Assembly (NCBI GenBank): GCA_022826565.1
Contig: JAJDUP010000026.1
Location: forward strand, 248,001-312,000
Direction: 5' to 3'
Source of the DNA: Gemmatimonadota bacterium
Lineage (GTDB): Bacteria; Gemmatimonadota; Gemmatimonadetes; Longimicrobiales; Gaopeijiaceae
Length of the DNA: 64,000 nt
Shown here: in pieces, positions 9,760-18,154 of the stretch
Position numbering within the stretch: position 1 is the stretch's first letter
Layout of the letters: the number at the start of each line of letters is the position of its first letter
Position numbers and translations under genes: made by a program
The notes under the pieces: generated by a model
Database searches by the model: none
What the model was told of the DNA's origin: nothing
Seen by the model: the letters and a program-made list of their open reading frames with translations, nothing else

Positions 9760-11249
9760 GCGGCGGCGCCGTTCTTGCGCTCGACCAGGGCACTACCGGG
9801 TCGGCCGCGCTGGTCATCTCGGAGGGCGGCGATGTCGTCGCCAGGGCCTACTCGGAGTTCACGCAGCACTTCCCGCGCCCCGGCTGGGTCGAGCACGACC
9901 CTGAGGAGATCTGGACCGTGACGGCCCGCGTGGCGCGCGAAGCGATGGCGGCCGCCAACACCGGGATCGCCGCCGTCGGCATCACCAATCAGCGCGAGAC
10001 GATCGTCGTGTGGGACCCGGAGACGCTGCAGCCGCTCGGCCGCGCCATCGTCTGGCAGGACCGGCGCACCACCGGCCTGTGCCGCGACCTGAAGGAGGCG
10101 GGACACGAGGAGATGATTCGCCGGCGGACCGGGCTGCTCCTCGACCCGTATTTCTCCGGAACCAAGCTGCGGTGGCGCTTCGAGCGCGATCGTGAGCTCG
10201 CCGCCAGGGCCCGGACGGGATCGCTCGCCGTGGGCACGATCGACGCATGGCTCGTGGCCCGCCTCACCGGGGGCGCCGAGCACGCCACCGACCCCACCAA
10301 CGCGTCACGCACCCTCCTGTACGATCTGGAGGAGGGCGACTGGAACGAGGAGCTTCTCGGACTGATGGGGGTGCCGCGCCGGATCCTCCCCGACATACGT
10401 CCCAGTTCGGGCGACTTCGGCGTGACCGACGGCGACGCGATCGGCGCCGAAGTGCCGATCGGGGGCGTGGCCGGCGATCAGCAGGCGGCGCTCTACGGGC
10501 AGGGGTGCTGGGAGGCCGGGGCGGGAAAGTGCACCTACGGCACGGGCGCCTTCCTCCTCTTCAATACGGGAACGGAGCGGGTCGGGTCGCGGCACGGCCT
10601 CCTCACCACGGCCGCGTGCGATGCCGGCGGCGGCCCGGCCTTTGCCCTCGAGGGATCGATCTTCGTGGCGGGCGCCGCGATCCAATGGCTGCGCGACGGG
10701 CTGGGCATCCTCGAGGACGCCGGCCGAAGCGATGCAATGGCGCGTTCCCTGGGAGGAAACGACGGGGTGTACCTGGTTCCGGCGTTTGTGGGGCTGGGCG
10801 CGCCGCACTGGCGTCCGGAAGCGCGCGGCACCATCACCGGACTGACCCGCGGAACCACCCGCGAACACCTGGTGCGGGCCGCGCTCGAGGCCATGGCCTA
10901 CGGCACCCGCGACATTCTGGACGCCATGGAGCGCGACGCCGGGTTCGGTTGCACCGGGCTGCGCGTGGACGGCGGCGCGGCGAGGAACGACTGGCTGATG
11001 GAGTTCTTGGCGGGGGTGCTCGGGATCCCGGTCCGCCGTCCCGGCATGGTCGAGACCACGGCGCTGGGAGCCGCCGGGCTGGCCGGACTGCACGCCGGCG
11101 TCTGGCGGACGCCCCACGACTTCGCGGAGGCGTTTTCCGCAGGCAGGACCTTCCGCTCCGAACTTGCCGCCGGGGACCGGGAGACCCTCCTGGAAGGCTG
11201 GCGCCGGGCCGTCGGAGGTGCACTGGCCGCCGCCGGGCTGTCCCAATAG
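9756..11249 (+). CDS. glpK: Glycerol kinase
   Basis: FGGY-family kinase that phosphorylates glycerol to sn-glycerol-3-phosphate for phospholipid synthesis or catabolism. 497 residues, as usual. Marks of GlpK rather than a sugar kinase are LDQGTTGS at the N-terminus, GITNQRET, WQDRRT, the Asp in SGTKLRW, and the C-terminal ATP-site DGGAARND. The second FGGY signature is in the GLGAPHWRPEARG region. No glpF, glpD or regulator is nearby. The gene overlaps the end of maf (ATGA) and closes this transcription unit before a ~110-base gap. Confidence 0.96.
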   Translation: MSGGAVLALDQGTTGSAALVISEGGDVVARAYSEFTQHFPRPGWVEHDPEEIWTVTARVAREAMAAANTGIAAVGITNQRETIVVWDPETLQPLGRAIVWQDRRTTGLCRDLKEAGHEEMIRRRTGLLLDPYFSGTKLRWRFERDRELAARARTGSLAVGTIDAWLVARLTGGAEHATDPTNASRTLLYDLEEGDWNEELLGLMGVPRRILPDIRPSSGDFGVTDGDAIGAEVPIGGVAGDQQAALYGQGCWEAGAGKCTYGTGAFLLFNTGTERVGSRHGLLTTAACDAGGGPAFALEGSIFVAGAAIQWLRDGLGILEDAGRSDAMARSLGGNDGVYLVPAFVGLGAPHWRPEARGTITGLTRGTTREHLVRAALEAMAYGTRDILDAMERDAGFGCTGLRVDGGAARNDWLMEFLAGVLGIPVRRPGMVETTALGAAGLAGLHAGVWRTPHDFAEAFSAGRTFRSELAAGDRETLLEGWRRAVGGALAAAGLSQ

Positions 11250-11357
11250 CGCGGGGCTTGCGTACATTACAATGAAGCCCGCCCCGGCATCCGAATCGAA
11301 CCGGAAGGGGGCGGCGCGAGCGTGCGGATCCTTGAAGTGGAACCGGAGCGAAGCAGC

Positions 11358-11780
11358 ATGAAGAACGGACGGTTTTTCGTCGGACTGGTCGGGGTCGCGG
11401 CGGTTGTGGGATATCTGATGTGGACGGGTATCAGCGACAGCATGGTGTATTACCTGACACCCGTGGAGCTGATGGAGCGCGTCGACGCCGATCCGACCTT
11501 CCACGACGTGGGGGTCAAGGTCAGCGGCCGGGTCGTGGAAGGCACCTGGCAGCGCCGGGTGGACGGCGCCGGCACCCACGCCTTTATCGTCTCGGACCTG
11601 GAGCAGCCCGGGGTGGTCTTCTCGGTGCGTTACGACGATGTCCTGCCGGACACCTTCAATGACGAGGCCGAGGTGGTCGTCGAGGGCACCTACGGCACCG
11701 ACGGCGTCTTCCGCGCCCACACCGTGCTCACCAAGTGCGGCAGCCGCTACGAGGCCGCCGAGGAGGATTTGGCGGCGTGA
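11358..11780 (+). CDS. ccmE: Cytochrome c maturation heme chaperone CcmE, CxxxY variant
   Basis: CcmE carries heme covalently in the periplasm and passes it to apocytochrome c. The 140-residue protein has one N-terminal signal anchor (about residues 6-22) and a periplasmic OB-fold domain. In classical CcmE the heme is bound by His in a HxxxY motif. Here the aligned position is Cys127 in KCGSRY, giving C127-x3-Y131. This CxxxY form is known from archaea and some sulfate reducers and defines System I*. I chose the ATG at 11358 because GGAGCG lies 8-13 bases upstream; an in-frame GTG at 11322 is less likely. The gene couples to ccmF by a GTGA overlap. Confidence 0.92.
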   Translation: MKNGRFFVGLVGVAAVVGYLMWTGISDSMVYYLTPVELMERVDADPTFHDVGVKVSGRVVEGTWQRRVDGAGTHAFIVSDLEQPGVVFSVRYDDVLPDTFNDEAEVVVEGTYGTDGVFRAHTVLTKCGSRYEAAEEDLAA

Positions 11781-13822
11781 CGGTCCTGGGCGAGATCGCC
11801 CTCTGGATCGCCTTGCCCGTCGCCCTCTGGGGCACCGTCCTGTCCTTCATCGGCGGGAGGTCGGGTCGCGGCGACCTGGTCCTGAGCGGCGAGCGCACGG
11901 CGTACGTGCTGACGCTGCTGATCCTGGTGGCGTCGCTGGGCATCATCGCGGCGTTCGTGGGCAACCAGTACCAGTACAGCTACGTCGCGAACTACTCCAA
12001 CCGGGAACTGGACACCTACTTCAAGGTGGCCGGGCTGTGGGCGGGACAGCGCGGGTCGCTCGTCTTCTGGACGCTGCTGCTCTCGGTTTTTTCGTCCATC
12101 GCGGTCTTCACCAACCGCAACCGCAACCGCGAGTTCATGCCCTACGTCAGCGGCACGCTCCTGGGCCTGCTGGCTTTCCTGATCGTGGTGCTCCTCTTTG
12201 CCGATGTCAGCCCGTTCGAGCGCCTGGGATTCACGCCGGCCAACGGACGGGGGCTGAATCCGCAGCTGCAGAGCTACTGGATGACGATTCATCCTCCCAC
12301 GCTCTACCTCGGCTTTACCGCCTTCGCCGTGCCCTTCGCCTTCGCCATCTCGGCGCTCCTGACGGGACGGCTGGACTCGCGCTGGATCGCCATCACGCGC
12401 CGGTGGATCCTCCTCAGCTGGTTCTTCCTCACCTGCGGAATCGTCCTCGGCATGCGCTGGGCCTACGAGGAACTGGGCTGGGGCGGCTACTGGTTCTGGG
12501 ATCCGGTCGAGAACGCTTCGCTGCTGCCCTGGCTGACCGCCACCGCCTTCCTGCACTCGATCCAGATCCAGGAGAACCGGGGCATGCTGAAGGTGTGGAA
12601 CATGGCACTGGTGGTGATCACCTTCCTCCTCACCCTCTTCGCGACCTTCCTGACCCGCTCCGGCCTGATCGAGTCCGTCCACAGCTTCGCCCAGAATCTC
12701 ACGATCGCGTACATCTTCCTGGGCTTCATGGGCGGGCTCGCCGCGTTCTCCTTCCTTCTCATCGTGTACCGTCTGCCGCTCCTTAGGTCCGAGAACCAGA
12801 TACAGTCGTTCCTTTCCAGGGAGTCCGCTTTCCTCTTCAACAACCTGCTGCTGATCGGGATCACCTTCGCCGTGGCGTGGGGGACGCTCTTCCCGCTGAT
12901 TACGGAGGGGTTCTTCGGCGAGACCATCAACGTCGGGCCTCCGTTCTACAACCGCGTCAACATCCCGATCGGGCTGATCCTGCTGGCGCTGATGGGGATC
13001 GGGCCCGTGATCGCCTGGCGGCGCGCCTCCCCGCGAAACCTGCGGAGGAACTTCGTGCTGCCTCTGGTGGCCGGCGTGGCGGTCCTCGGTGCGCTGCTGT
13101 TGGCGGGGGTGCGGCACAACATGGCGCTGGCGACGTTCGGGGTCTCGGCGTTCGTGATGGCCATCGTGGTCAGGGAGTTCTGGAAGGGCACGAAGGCGCG
13201 TGCCAGAATCGCGGGGGAGGGTGTGTTCAGCGCCTTCCGCGGTCTGGTGCGGCGGAATCGGCGGCGGTGGGGCGGCTACGTGGTGCACGCGGGCGTGGTG
13301 GTGTTGTTTACCGGGTTGGCGGGAGCCGCCTTCGATGTTGTGGTGGAGCAGGAGCTGGCGCCCGGCGAGGCCATATCCGTGCGGTCCGCATTCGGAAACG
13401 AGTACCGGCTCGTCTACGAGAGCCTCTCGCACTCGCGGCCGCGGGCGGCGGAGGACGTGGCGGAGAACGACTGGCGCTGGACGGCGCTGATGACGATCTA
13501 CCGCAACGGTGAGCGCATCGGAGTGACCCGTCCCGAGCGGCGCATCTACCCGGTGATGGAGCAGCAGTCGACCGAGGTCGGGATCGCCAGCTCCGTGCTG
13601 GAGGATCTGTACGTGATTCCCAAGGACGTGGACCTCGACAGCGGTGCCGAGAGGGTGGTGTTCGAAGTCAAGGCGCTGCCACTGGTGCCCTGGATCTGGT
13701 GCGGGGGGCTTGTGGTCGCCATCGGGGCGGTGGTGGGGCTTTGGCCGACGGGCACGGTGCCGGTGCGGGCCGCCGCTGCCCGCAGGGTGCGTGGACCGCT
13801 CCCGGCCGGGGCGGTCGGCTAA
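11777..13822 (+). CDS. ccmF: Heme lyase subunit CcmF
   Basis: Large membrane protein that, with CcmE and (in System I) CcmH, attaches heme to apocytochrome c on the periplasmic side. 681 residues with about 14-15 hydrophobic segments. The tryptophan-rich WWD segment is GWGGYWFWDPVENASLLPW. Conserved His occur in MTIHPPTLYLG and in HSIQIQENRG, and FLTRSG plus HSFA follow the WWD. The C-terminal periplasmic domain (about 540-640) precedes a final span. The start is GTG at 11777, overlapping the ccmE stop, with AGGAGG 10 bases upstream, rather than the more upstream in-frame codon. Confidence 0.96.
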   Translation: MTVLGEIALWIALPVALWGTVLSFIGGRSGRGDLVLSGERTAYVLTLLILVASLGIIAAFVGNQYQYSYVANYSNRELDTYFKVAGLWAGQRGSLVFWTLLLSVFSSIAVFTNRNRNREFMPYVSGTLLGLLAFLIVVLLFADVSPFERLGFTPANGRGLNPQLQSYWMTIHPPTLYLGFTAFAVPFAFAISALLTGRLDSRWIAITRRWILLSWFFLTCGIVLGMRWAYEELGWGGYWFWDPVENASLLPWLTATAFLHSIQIQENRGMLKVWNMALVVITFLLTLFATFLTRSGLIESVHSFAQNLTIAYIFLGFMGGLAAFSFLLIVYRLPLLRSENQIQSFLSRESAFLFNNLLLIGITFAVAWGTLFPLITEGFFGETINVGPPFYNRVNIPIGLILLALMGIGPVIAWRRASPRNLRRNFVLPLVAGVAVLGALLLAGVRHNMALATFGVSAFVMAIVVREFWKGTKARARIAGEGVFSAFRGLVRRNRRRWGGYVVHAGVVVLFTGLAGAAFDVVVEQELAPGEAISVRSAFGNEYRLVYESLSHSRPRAAEDVAENDWRWTALMTIYRNGERIGVTRPERRIYPVMEQQSTEVGIASSVLEDLYVIPKDVDLDSGAERVVFEVKALPLVPWIWCGGLVVAIGAVVGLWPTGTVPVRAAAARRVRGPLPAGAVG

Positions 13823-13829
13823 CCACCGC

Positions 13830-14324
13830 ATGGCGGCGCTGATCGGCGGGATTCTGCTCGCCGCGGGGGTCATGCTGTATGTGATCGAGCCTGTGTTCTC
13901 GGGACGCGGCGCCCCGGTCTACGATTCCGAAGACGATTACGACGAGGGAGCGGCGCGTCGCCGGGTGGCGCTCACCGCGCTGCGCGATCTGGAATACGAC
14001 CGCGCGACCGGCAAGCTGGACCGCAGGGACTACGAATCGCTCCGGGCAGAGCTGTCGCACGACGCGCTGCGCCAGCTGGAGCCGGATGCGGGAGGCGGGG
14101 ATCCGACCGATTCCGTGGTGGAGCGCGCGTCGCGCGAGCTGGAGGACGAGATCGCGCAGATCCGCCGGGCCCTGCGCGACGGGCTGCAGTGCGCCAGCTG
14201 CCAGCACGTCAACCGGGCCGGGGCGCGATTCTGCGCGCAGTGCGGGCAGGCGCTGCAAGCGGCCAGCGGCGCGGGCGCGCGAACGAAGGCCGGCGCCGGC
14301 GCAGTCGCTGGAGCCGAATCGTGA
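13830..14324 (+). CDS. CcmI-like N-terminal domain protein with zinc ribbon
   Basis: 164 residues. An N-terminal hydrophobic segment (residues 3-19) is followed by a charged region. The segment at about 43-84 (LRDLEYDRATGKLDRRDYESL) matches the pattern of the CcmI N-terminal module, which in classical systems precedes TPR repeats that hold apocytochrome. There are no TPRs here. A four-cysteine zinc ribbon sits at Cys121, 124, 135 and 138 (CASC...CAQC), followed by an Ala/Gly-rich tail. It is placed between ccmF and ccmA, overlapping ccmA by GTGA, so a role in cytochrome c maturation is likely by context. The match to CcmI is my pattern reading, not a verified homology. Confidence 0.75.
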   Translation: MAALIGGILLAAGVMLYVIEPVFSGRGAPVYDSEDDYDEGAARRRVALTALRDLEYDRATGKLDRRDYESLRAELSHDALRQLEPDAGGGDPTDSVVERASRELEDEIAQIRRALRDGLQCASCQHVNRAGARFCAQCGQALQAASGAGARTKAGAGAVAGAES

Positions 14325-15043
14325 AACTCGAGGCGCGTGCACTGGTCTGCGACTACGGCCCCACCAGGGCGGTCGACAGCGTGGACATCGCTGCGGCGGG
14401 CGGATCCATCCTGGCGGTATTCGGCCCGAACGGAGCGGGCAAGACCACGTTGCTCAGAATGCTCAGCGGGGAGCGCAAGCCGGACCGCGGCGATGTCCGC
14501 CTGGATGGCGGGCCGGTTTCCGGATCGGATCCGGCGTGGCGCTCGCGGGTAGGCCTCATCTCGCACCGGACCGGACTGTACCGGAAGCTCACGGTCGGCG
14601 AGAACCTCGCCTTCTTCGCGACCCTGCACGGCGTCGCCGATCGGGCTGCCGCGGCGGCCCGGGCGCTGGACGGGGTCGGGGCGGGTGAGCTCGCAGGGAA
14701 GCCGGTCGAGCAGCTGTCCCGGGGGCAGCGGCAGCGTGTGGCGCTGGCCCGGTCTCTCATGCACGATCCCGACATTGTCTTTCTGGACGAGCCCTTCACG
14801 GGGTTGGACCCGGGAGGCGCCGAAGCCCTGGAGGCGATGCTGCGCGCGTGTCGGGAAGCCGGGAAGATCGTCGTCCTGGTCACGCACGACCTGCGCCGGG
14901 GCCTGGAGCTCGCGGACCGCGTCGCCGTGCTGCGGCGTGGGCGCAAGGTGCTCGACGGGAGCGCGTCGGAGCACGGTGCGGAGGAGCTTCTGCGGTTTTT
15001 CACCGCCGGAGGGGGAGCAGGCGCGGAGGGAGCGGCCGCGTGA
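14321..15043 (+). CDS. ccmA: Heme exporter ATPase CcmA
   Basis: ABC ATPase that, with CcmB, drives release of holo-CcmE from CcmC/D. 240 residues. Walker A is GPNGAGKTT near residue 36, the signature is LSRGQRQR, Walker B is IVFLDEP, and the H-loop is VTHD. The GTG start at 14321 overlaps the stop of the upstream zinc-ribbon gene, and its own stop overlaps the ccmB start. The C-terminus has a short Gly/Ala tail. Family membership alone would only say ABC ATPase; the CcmA call rests on its place directly before ccmB and ccmC. Confidence 0.93.
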   Translation: MKLEARALVCDYGPTRAVDSVDIAAAGGSILAVFGPNGAGKTTLLRMLSGERKPDRGDVRLDGGPVSGSDPAWRSRVGLISHRTGLYRKLTVGENLAFFATLHGVADRAAAAARALDGVGAGELAGKPVEQLSRGQRQRVALARSLMHDPDIVFLDEPFTGLDPGGAEALEAMLRACREAGKIVVLVTHDLRRGLELADRVAVLRRGRKVLDGSASEHGAEELLRFFTAGGGAGAEGAAA

Positions 15044-15717
15044 CGTCGCTGCGCTGGGTCGCGGTCGTCGCACACAAGGATCTGCGCATCGAATTCCGCG
15101 CCGGCGGCAGGGTGGTGGCGATGATCGCTCTCGCGGTACTCGCGTGCTTCCTCTTCGCCTTCGCGCTGGACCGAAGCCAGGTGTCCGCGCGGCACGTGGC
15201 GGCCAGTCTGACCTGGCTCACGGTCCTCTTCGCGGCGACGGCCGGCGCGGGCCGGGCATTCGACACGGAGGAAGAGGACGGAGCCTTTCGGCACCTCCTC
15301 CTGACGCCGATTCCCAGGCACGCGATCTTCCTTGGCAAGACGGCGGCCAACCTGGTGCTGATCTGGATGGTCACCCTGCTCACCTTCATAGCGCTCACCG
15401 CGTTTCTGGGGCTGCGCGACCCGGGTTCCCTGACCCACCACGGAGCCGTATTCCTCCCGGGCACCATCGGCCTCGCGGCCACGGGTACCTTCTTCGGTCT
15501 CGTCTCCCGTCACAGCTCGCTGGGCGACACGATCCTGCCGGCCCTCACCTTCCCGCTCCTCGTCCCGGTGATCTTTTTCGGGGCCACCGCCTCGGCCCGG
15601 GTTTTCATGGAGCGCCCCTGGCCCGAGATTTCGGGGTCGGTGCGGCTGCTCTGGGCGTTCGCACTGGGATTCACAGCCGTGGGTTGCGTCCTCTTCCGGT
15701 ACGTCGCGGAGGAGTAG
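15040..15717 (+). CDS. ccmB: Heme exporter permease CcmB
   Basis: 225-residue integral membrane protein with six hydrophobic segments and the CcmB pattern. It has an N-terminal HKDLRIEFR, a FDTEEEDGAFRHLLLTP loop after the second span, and GLVSRHSSLGDTILPALTFPLLVPV near span five. It pairs with CcmA to form the ABC complex that acts with CcmC, CcmD and CcmE at the inner membrane. It starts at GTG 15040, coupled to ccmA. A 39-base gap precedes ccmC. Confidence 0.94.
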   Translation: MTSLRWVAVVAHKDLRIEFRAGGRVVAMIALAVLACFLFAFALDRSQVSARHVAASLTWLTVLFAATAGAGRAFDTEEEDGAFRHLLLTPIPRHAIFLGKTAANLVLIWMVTLLTFIALTAFLGLRDPGSLTHHGAVFLPGTIGLAATGTFFGLVSRHSSLGDTILPALTFPLLVPVIFFGATASARVFMERPWPEISGSVRLLWAFALGFTAVGCVLFRYVAEE

Positions 15718-15756
15718 GAGCCGACATGGACACGCGCAAAGGGGCCGACTGAAGGC

Positions 15757-16461
15757 ATGGAGACGCAAAACGCGAGGCTTGCGGGCCTGATCATGACCGC
15801 CGCCGGGGTCGCCACGATTCTCTTCGTTCACTGGATGGTGGTGTTCTGGGTCCCTACTGAAGCGGTGCAGGGGATCGTCCAGCGCATCTTCTATGTGCAC
15901 GTTCCAGCGGCGTGGACCACCTTCCTGGCCTTCGGCATGGTGGCCCTCGCCAGCGCGGCGTACCTGTGGCTGGAGGACGAGCGGGCCGACTCCGCCGCGG
16001 TCGCCGCGGCCGAGGGGGGACTCATCTTCGGCGCGATCATGCTGACTTCCGGTCCCCTGTGGGGGCGCATCGCCTGGGGCACCTACTGGACCTGGGAGCC
16101 GCGCCTCACCCTCACGCTGCTGCTGTGGTTCACCTACCTCGGGTACTTCCTGATCCGGGGCTCCGTGGCCGATCCGAGGAAGGGCAAGCGGTTCGCGGCG
16201 GTCGTCGCCATCGTCGGCTCCCTGAACATCCCGCTGATCCACGTCAGCGTGACCTGGTTCCGGTCGCTGCACCCGCAGCCGGTGGTCATCAAGCCGGAAG
16301 GGCCGACGCTTCATCCCGACATGCTGGTCACGCTGCTGACATCGCTGGCGGGATTCACCATGTTGTTCCTGGGACTCTTCTTCCTTCGTTACAGCATCGA
16401 GCTCCTGAGCCGCCGTCCGCGGTCGGGAGAGGTGCAGCGTGCCAGCGAGGTGCTCACATGA
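15757..16461 (+). CDS. ccmC: Heme handling protein CcmC
   Basis: Six-span membrane protein that binds heme on the periplasmic face and loads it onto CcmE. 234 residues. The WWD motif is WGTYWTWEPRLT, and the flanking heme-ligand histidines are in FYVHVPAAW and SLHPQPV. The protein is close to the usual CcmC length, and its stop overlaps the ATG of ccmD. With CcmE carrying CxxxY, CcmC is the expected partner for heme attachment to the cysteine. Confidence 0.95.
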   Translation: METQNARLAGLIMTAAGVATILFVHWMVVFWVPTEAVQGIVQRIFYVHVPAAWTTFLAFGMVALASAAYLWLEDERADSAAVAAAEGGLIFGAIMLTSGPLWGRIAWGTYWTWEPRLTLTLLLWFTYLGYFLIRGSVADPRKGKRFAAVVAIVGSLNIPLIHVSVTWFRSLHPQPVVIKPEGPTLHPDMLVTLLTSLAGFTMLFLGLFFLRYSIELLSRRPRSGEVQRASEVLT

Positions 16462-16658
16462 CCTGGGCGGGTATCGTGTCGTTCGCCGGAGTTGCCGCCG
16501 TCGAGTTCGCTCTTCTTCTCCAGTCGGGCGGGGCCGGCGCGCCTTCGCTGCGTCCGTACGTGCACGTCTTTCTCGCCTACGGCCTGGCCTGGGTGATCAT
16601 CCTCTTCTGGGTGTGGCGCATCTGGCGCGGGCTACAGCGCCTCGGGGGCTCCGACTGA
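16458..16658 (+). CDS. ccmD: CcmD-like small membrane protein
   Basis: 66 residues. The N-terminal half is mildly hydrophobic (it could be a second membrane segment), and one strong span follows at about 34-56 after YVHVFLAYGL, ending in basic residues. A VxxAYG-like start of the span and a short basic tail are the CcmD pattern. Position directly after ccmC with an ATGA overlap is the usual one. CcmD stabilises the CcmC-CcmE-heme complex. Small and low in information, so the call leans on context. Confidence 0.75.
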   Translation: MTWAGIVSFAGVAAVEFALLLQSGGAGAPSLRPYVHVFLAYGLAWVIILFWVWRIWRGLQRLGGSD

Positions 16659-18154
16659 CCCCGATCGCCCGGGCTGCCGCGGCGGCGATTCCGGTCCTCA
16701 TCCTTCAACTGCAGGCGGGGACCGCCCAATCTGCCAGGAAGCCCGCCACTCTGCGGTACGGTTCCGGCCTGATCGACATCCCCGTGGCGTCCGTCCTGCC
16801 GCACCTCATGATGACGGCTACCTATTCGGGCTTTCGCGCACCGGTGCCGCCGATGCTCGGCGCGGGGACAAGCGGCGGCCGGGACGGGGCGGGCGAGCCC
16901 TCCCGGGCGTGGTTTTCCGACGGCTCGATTGCGGTGGGCCTGCTGGATCGCGTCGAGATCGGCGCGACCTTCCAGCACGCGGCCGATGCCGGCGATGGTG
17001 GACGGATGCTCGGAGCCTTCGGCCGCGTGTCACTCCTTCCCGCCTCGGTTCGCGGCGTCGGCCTGGCGGTCGGGGCCAGGTACGTGTCCGCGCCGAGCTA
17101 CGCCGGCATGGGGGGGCGCAACTTCCAGCCCACCCGCCTGGGACTGCCGGATCCGCGTTTTTTCGGCACCGCCGCGAGCGCAGAAGAGTTCGCCACCACC
17201 TTCAGCCCATACGTGGTGGCGACGGCGCGTCTCCCGGGATTGCAGGCGGACCCCGGATACGAGGTGACGGTGACCGCGGGTTGGGGAAGCGGGATGTTTG
17301 CAGCCGGAAGCGACCTCGACTTCTATGGCGACGGCGCCTCCGGAGGGCTCTTTGCCGGATCGGCGATTCACTTCACGACCGGCCGGGGACGCACGTTGAG
17401 CCTCATGGCCGAGTACAACGGCTTCGACGTCAACGCGGGCGCTCAACTCGACTTCGGGGGAATCCGGGTCGGCGCATTCTCGCTCGGCCTGGCCGGCGAC
17501 GGCGCCTCGACCTACCGCTCCAGGAAGTTCGGCGTCCTGGGTTCGGTGGCTCTCTGCGCCAGGGACATCGGACCCTGCCGCCCCGCTTCGCGACCGGCTG
17601 CGCGCGACACCGTTGTGCTTCCCGCGCCGCCGCCCGACACCGTAGTCGTCGAAGTGGAGGCCGCGCCCCGGCTGCCCGCCGGTTCGGCCCGGACGCTGTG
17701 TCTGGCGACCGGTGTCGGTGTTTCCGTCCATGTGACCGCGGCAGGAGACACGCTGGCGGGCCCATCGCGCGTGCCGCTGTCCGATCTGCGCCCCGGGATC
17801 GGTTTCATGGGGACGTACGCCGACGGCCGCGACTGGTTCGAGCAGGGTTCGCCCATCACCCTGGGCGAGCGCAGCTACGAGAGATCGGGTGGGCCGCTGC
17901 GGCTCGATTGCGCGGACATCGTGGAGATCGGTAGCCGCGAGGGCGTGCCGCTCTTCGCGGAGCGCGCCGCCGCGCCGCCATACACAGTCGTCCATGTGCC
18001 GGTGCGTCCGGGGGTGTGGCAGGGCTATTCCCTTGTGCCGGACGGGACACCTCGAACCTTGCCGGACCCGGGATCCGCGGCGAGACCCAGCCTGCGCATC
18101 AACTCGGGCGTGAGGTCGTCCACCGTGTCGATGTCGGACTGCGGCTCCAGGTAG
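16613..18154 (+). CDS. Exported protein of unknown function, possible outer-membrane barrel
   Basis: I do not recognise the family. The frame opens inside ccmD. A hydrophobic signal peptide (RAAAAAIPVLILQLQAGTAQS) follows a possible GTG start at 16613 or a CTG at 16655 that overlaps the ccmD stop; no ATG is available, so the start is uncertain. The first ~330 residues have alternating Gly/aromatic-rich strands (VGLAVGARY, YEVTVTAGWGSG, SLMAEYNGFDVNAG), as in barrel-type outer-membrane proteins. After a Pro-rich hinge with DTVVLPAPPPDTVVVEVE comes a ~150-residue domain. The last 43 residues overlap the convergent glycosyltransferase gene. Its place at the end of the ccm run may only reflect read-through. 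Confidence 0.6.
   Translation: MAHLARATAPRGLRLTPIARAAAAAIPVLILQLQAGTAQSARKPATLRYGSGLIDIPVASVLPHLMMTATYSGFRAPVPPMLGAGTSGGRDGAGEPSRAWFSDGSIAVGLLDRVEIGATFQHAADAGDGGRMLGAFGRVSLLPASVRGVGLAVGARYVSAPSYAGMGGRNFQPTRLGLPDPRFFGTAASAEEFATTFSPYVVATARLPGLQADPGYEVTVTAGWGSGMFAAGSDLDFYGDGASGGLFAGSAIHFTTGRGRTLSLMAEYNGFDVNAGAQLDFGGIRVGAFSLGLAGDGASTYRSRKFGVLGSVALCARDIGPCRPASRPAARDTVVLPAPPPDTVVVEVEAAPRLPAGSARTLCLATGVGVSVHVTAAGDTLAGPSRVPLSDLRPGIGFMGTYADGRDWFEQGSPITLGERSYERSGGPLRLDCADIVEIGSREGVPLFAERAAAPPYTVVHVPVRPGVWQGYSLVPDGTPRTLPDPGSAARPSLRINSGVRSSTVSMSDCGSR

Noticed and set aside
11747..13873. 708-codon open frame antisense to ccmF
   Set aside because: Shadow of a strongly supported membrane protein gene; the predicted product is charged and repetitive with no domain.
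14353..16314. 653-codon open frame antisense to ccmA-ccmB-ccmC
   Set aside because: Covers three well-supported genes on the other strand and shows no recognisable motif.
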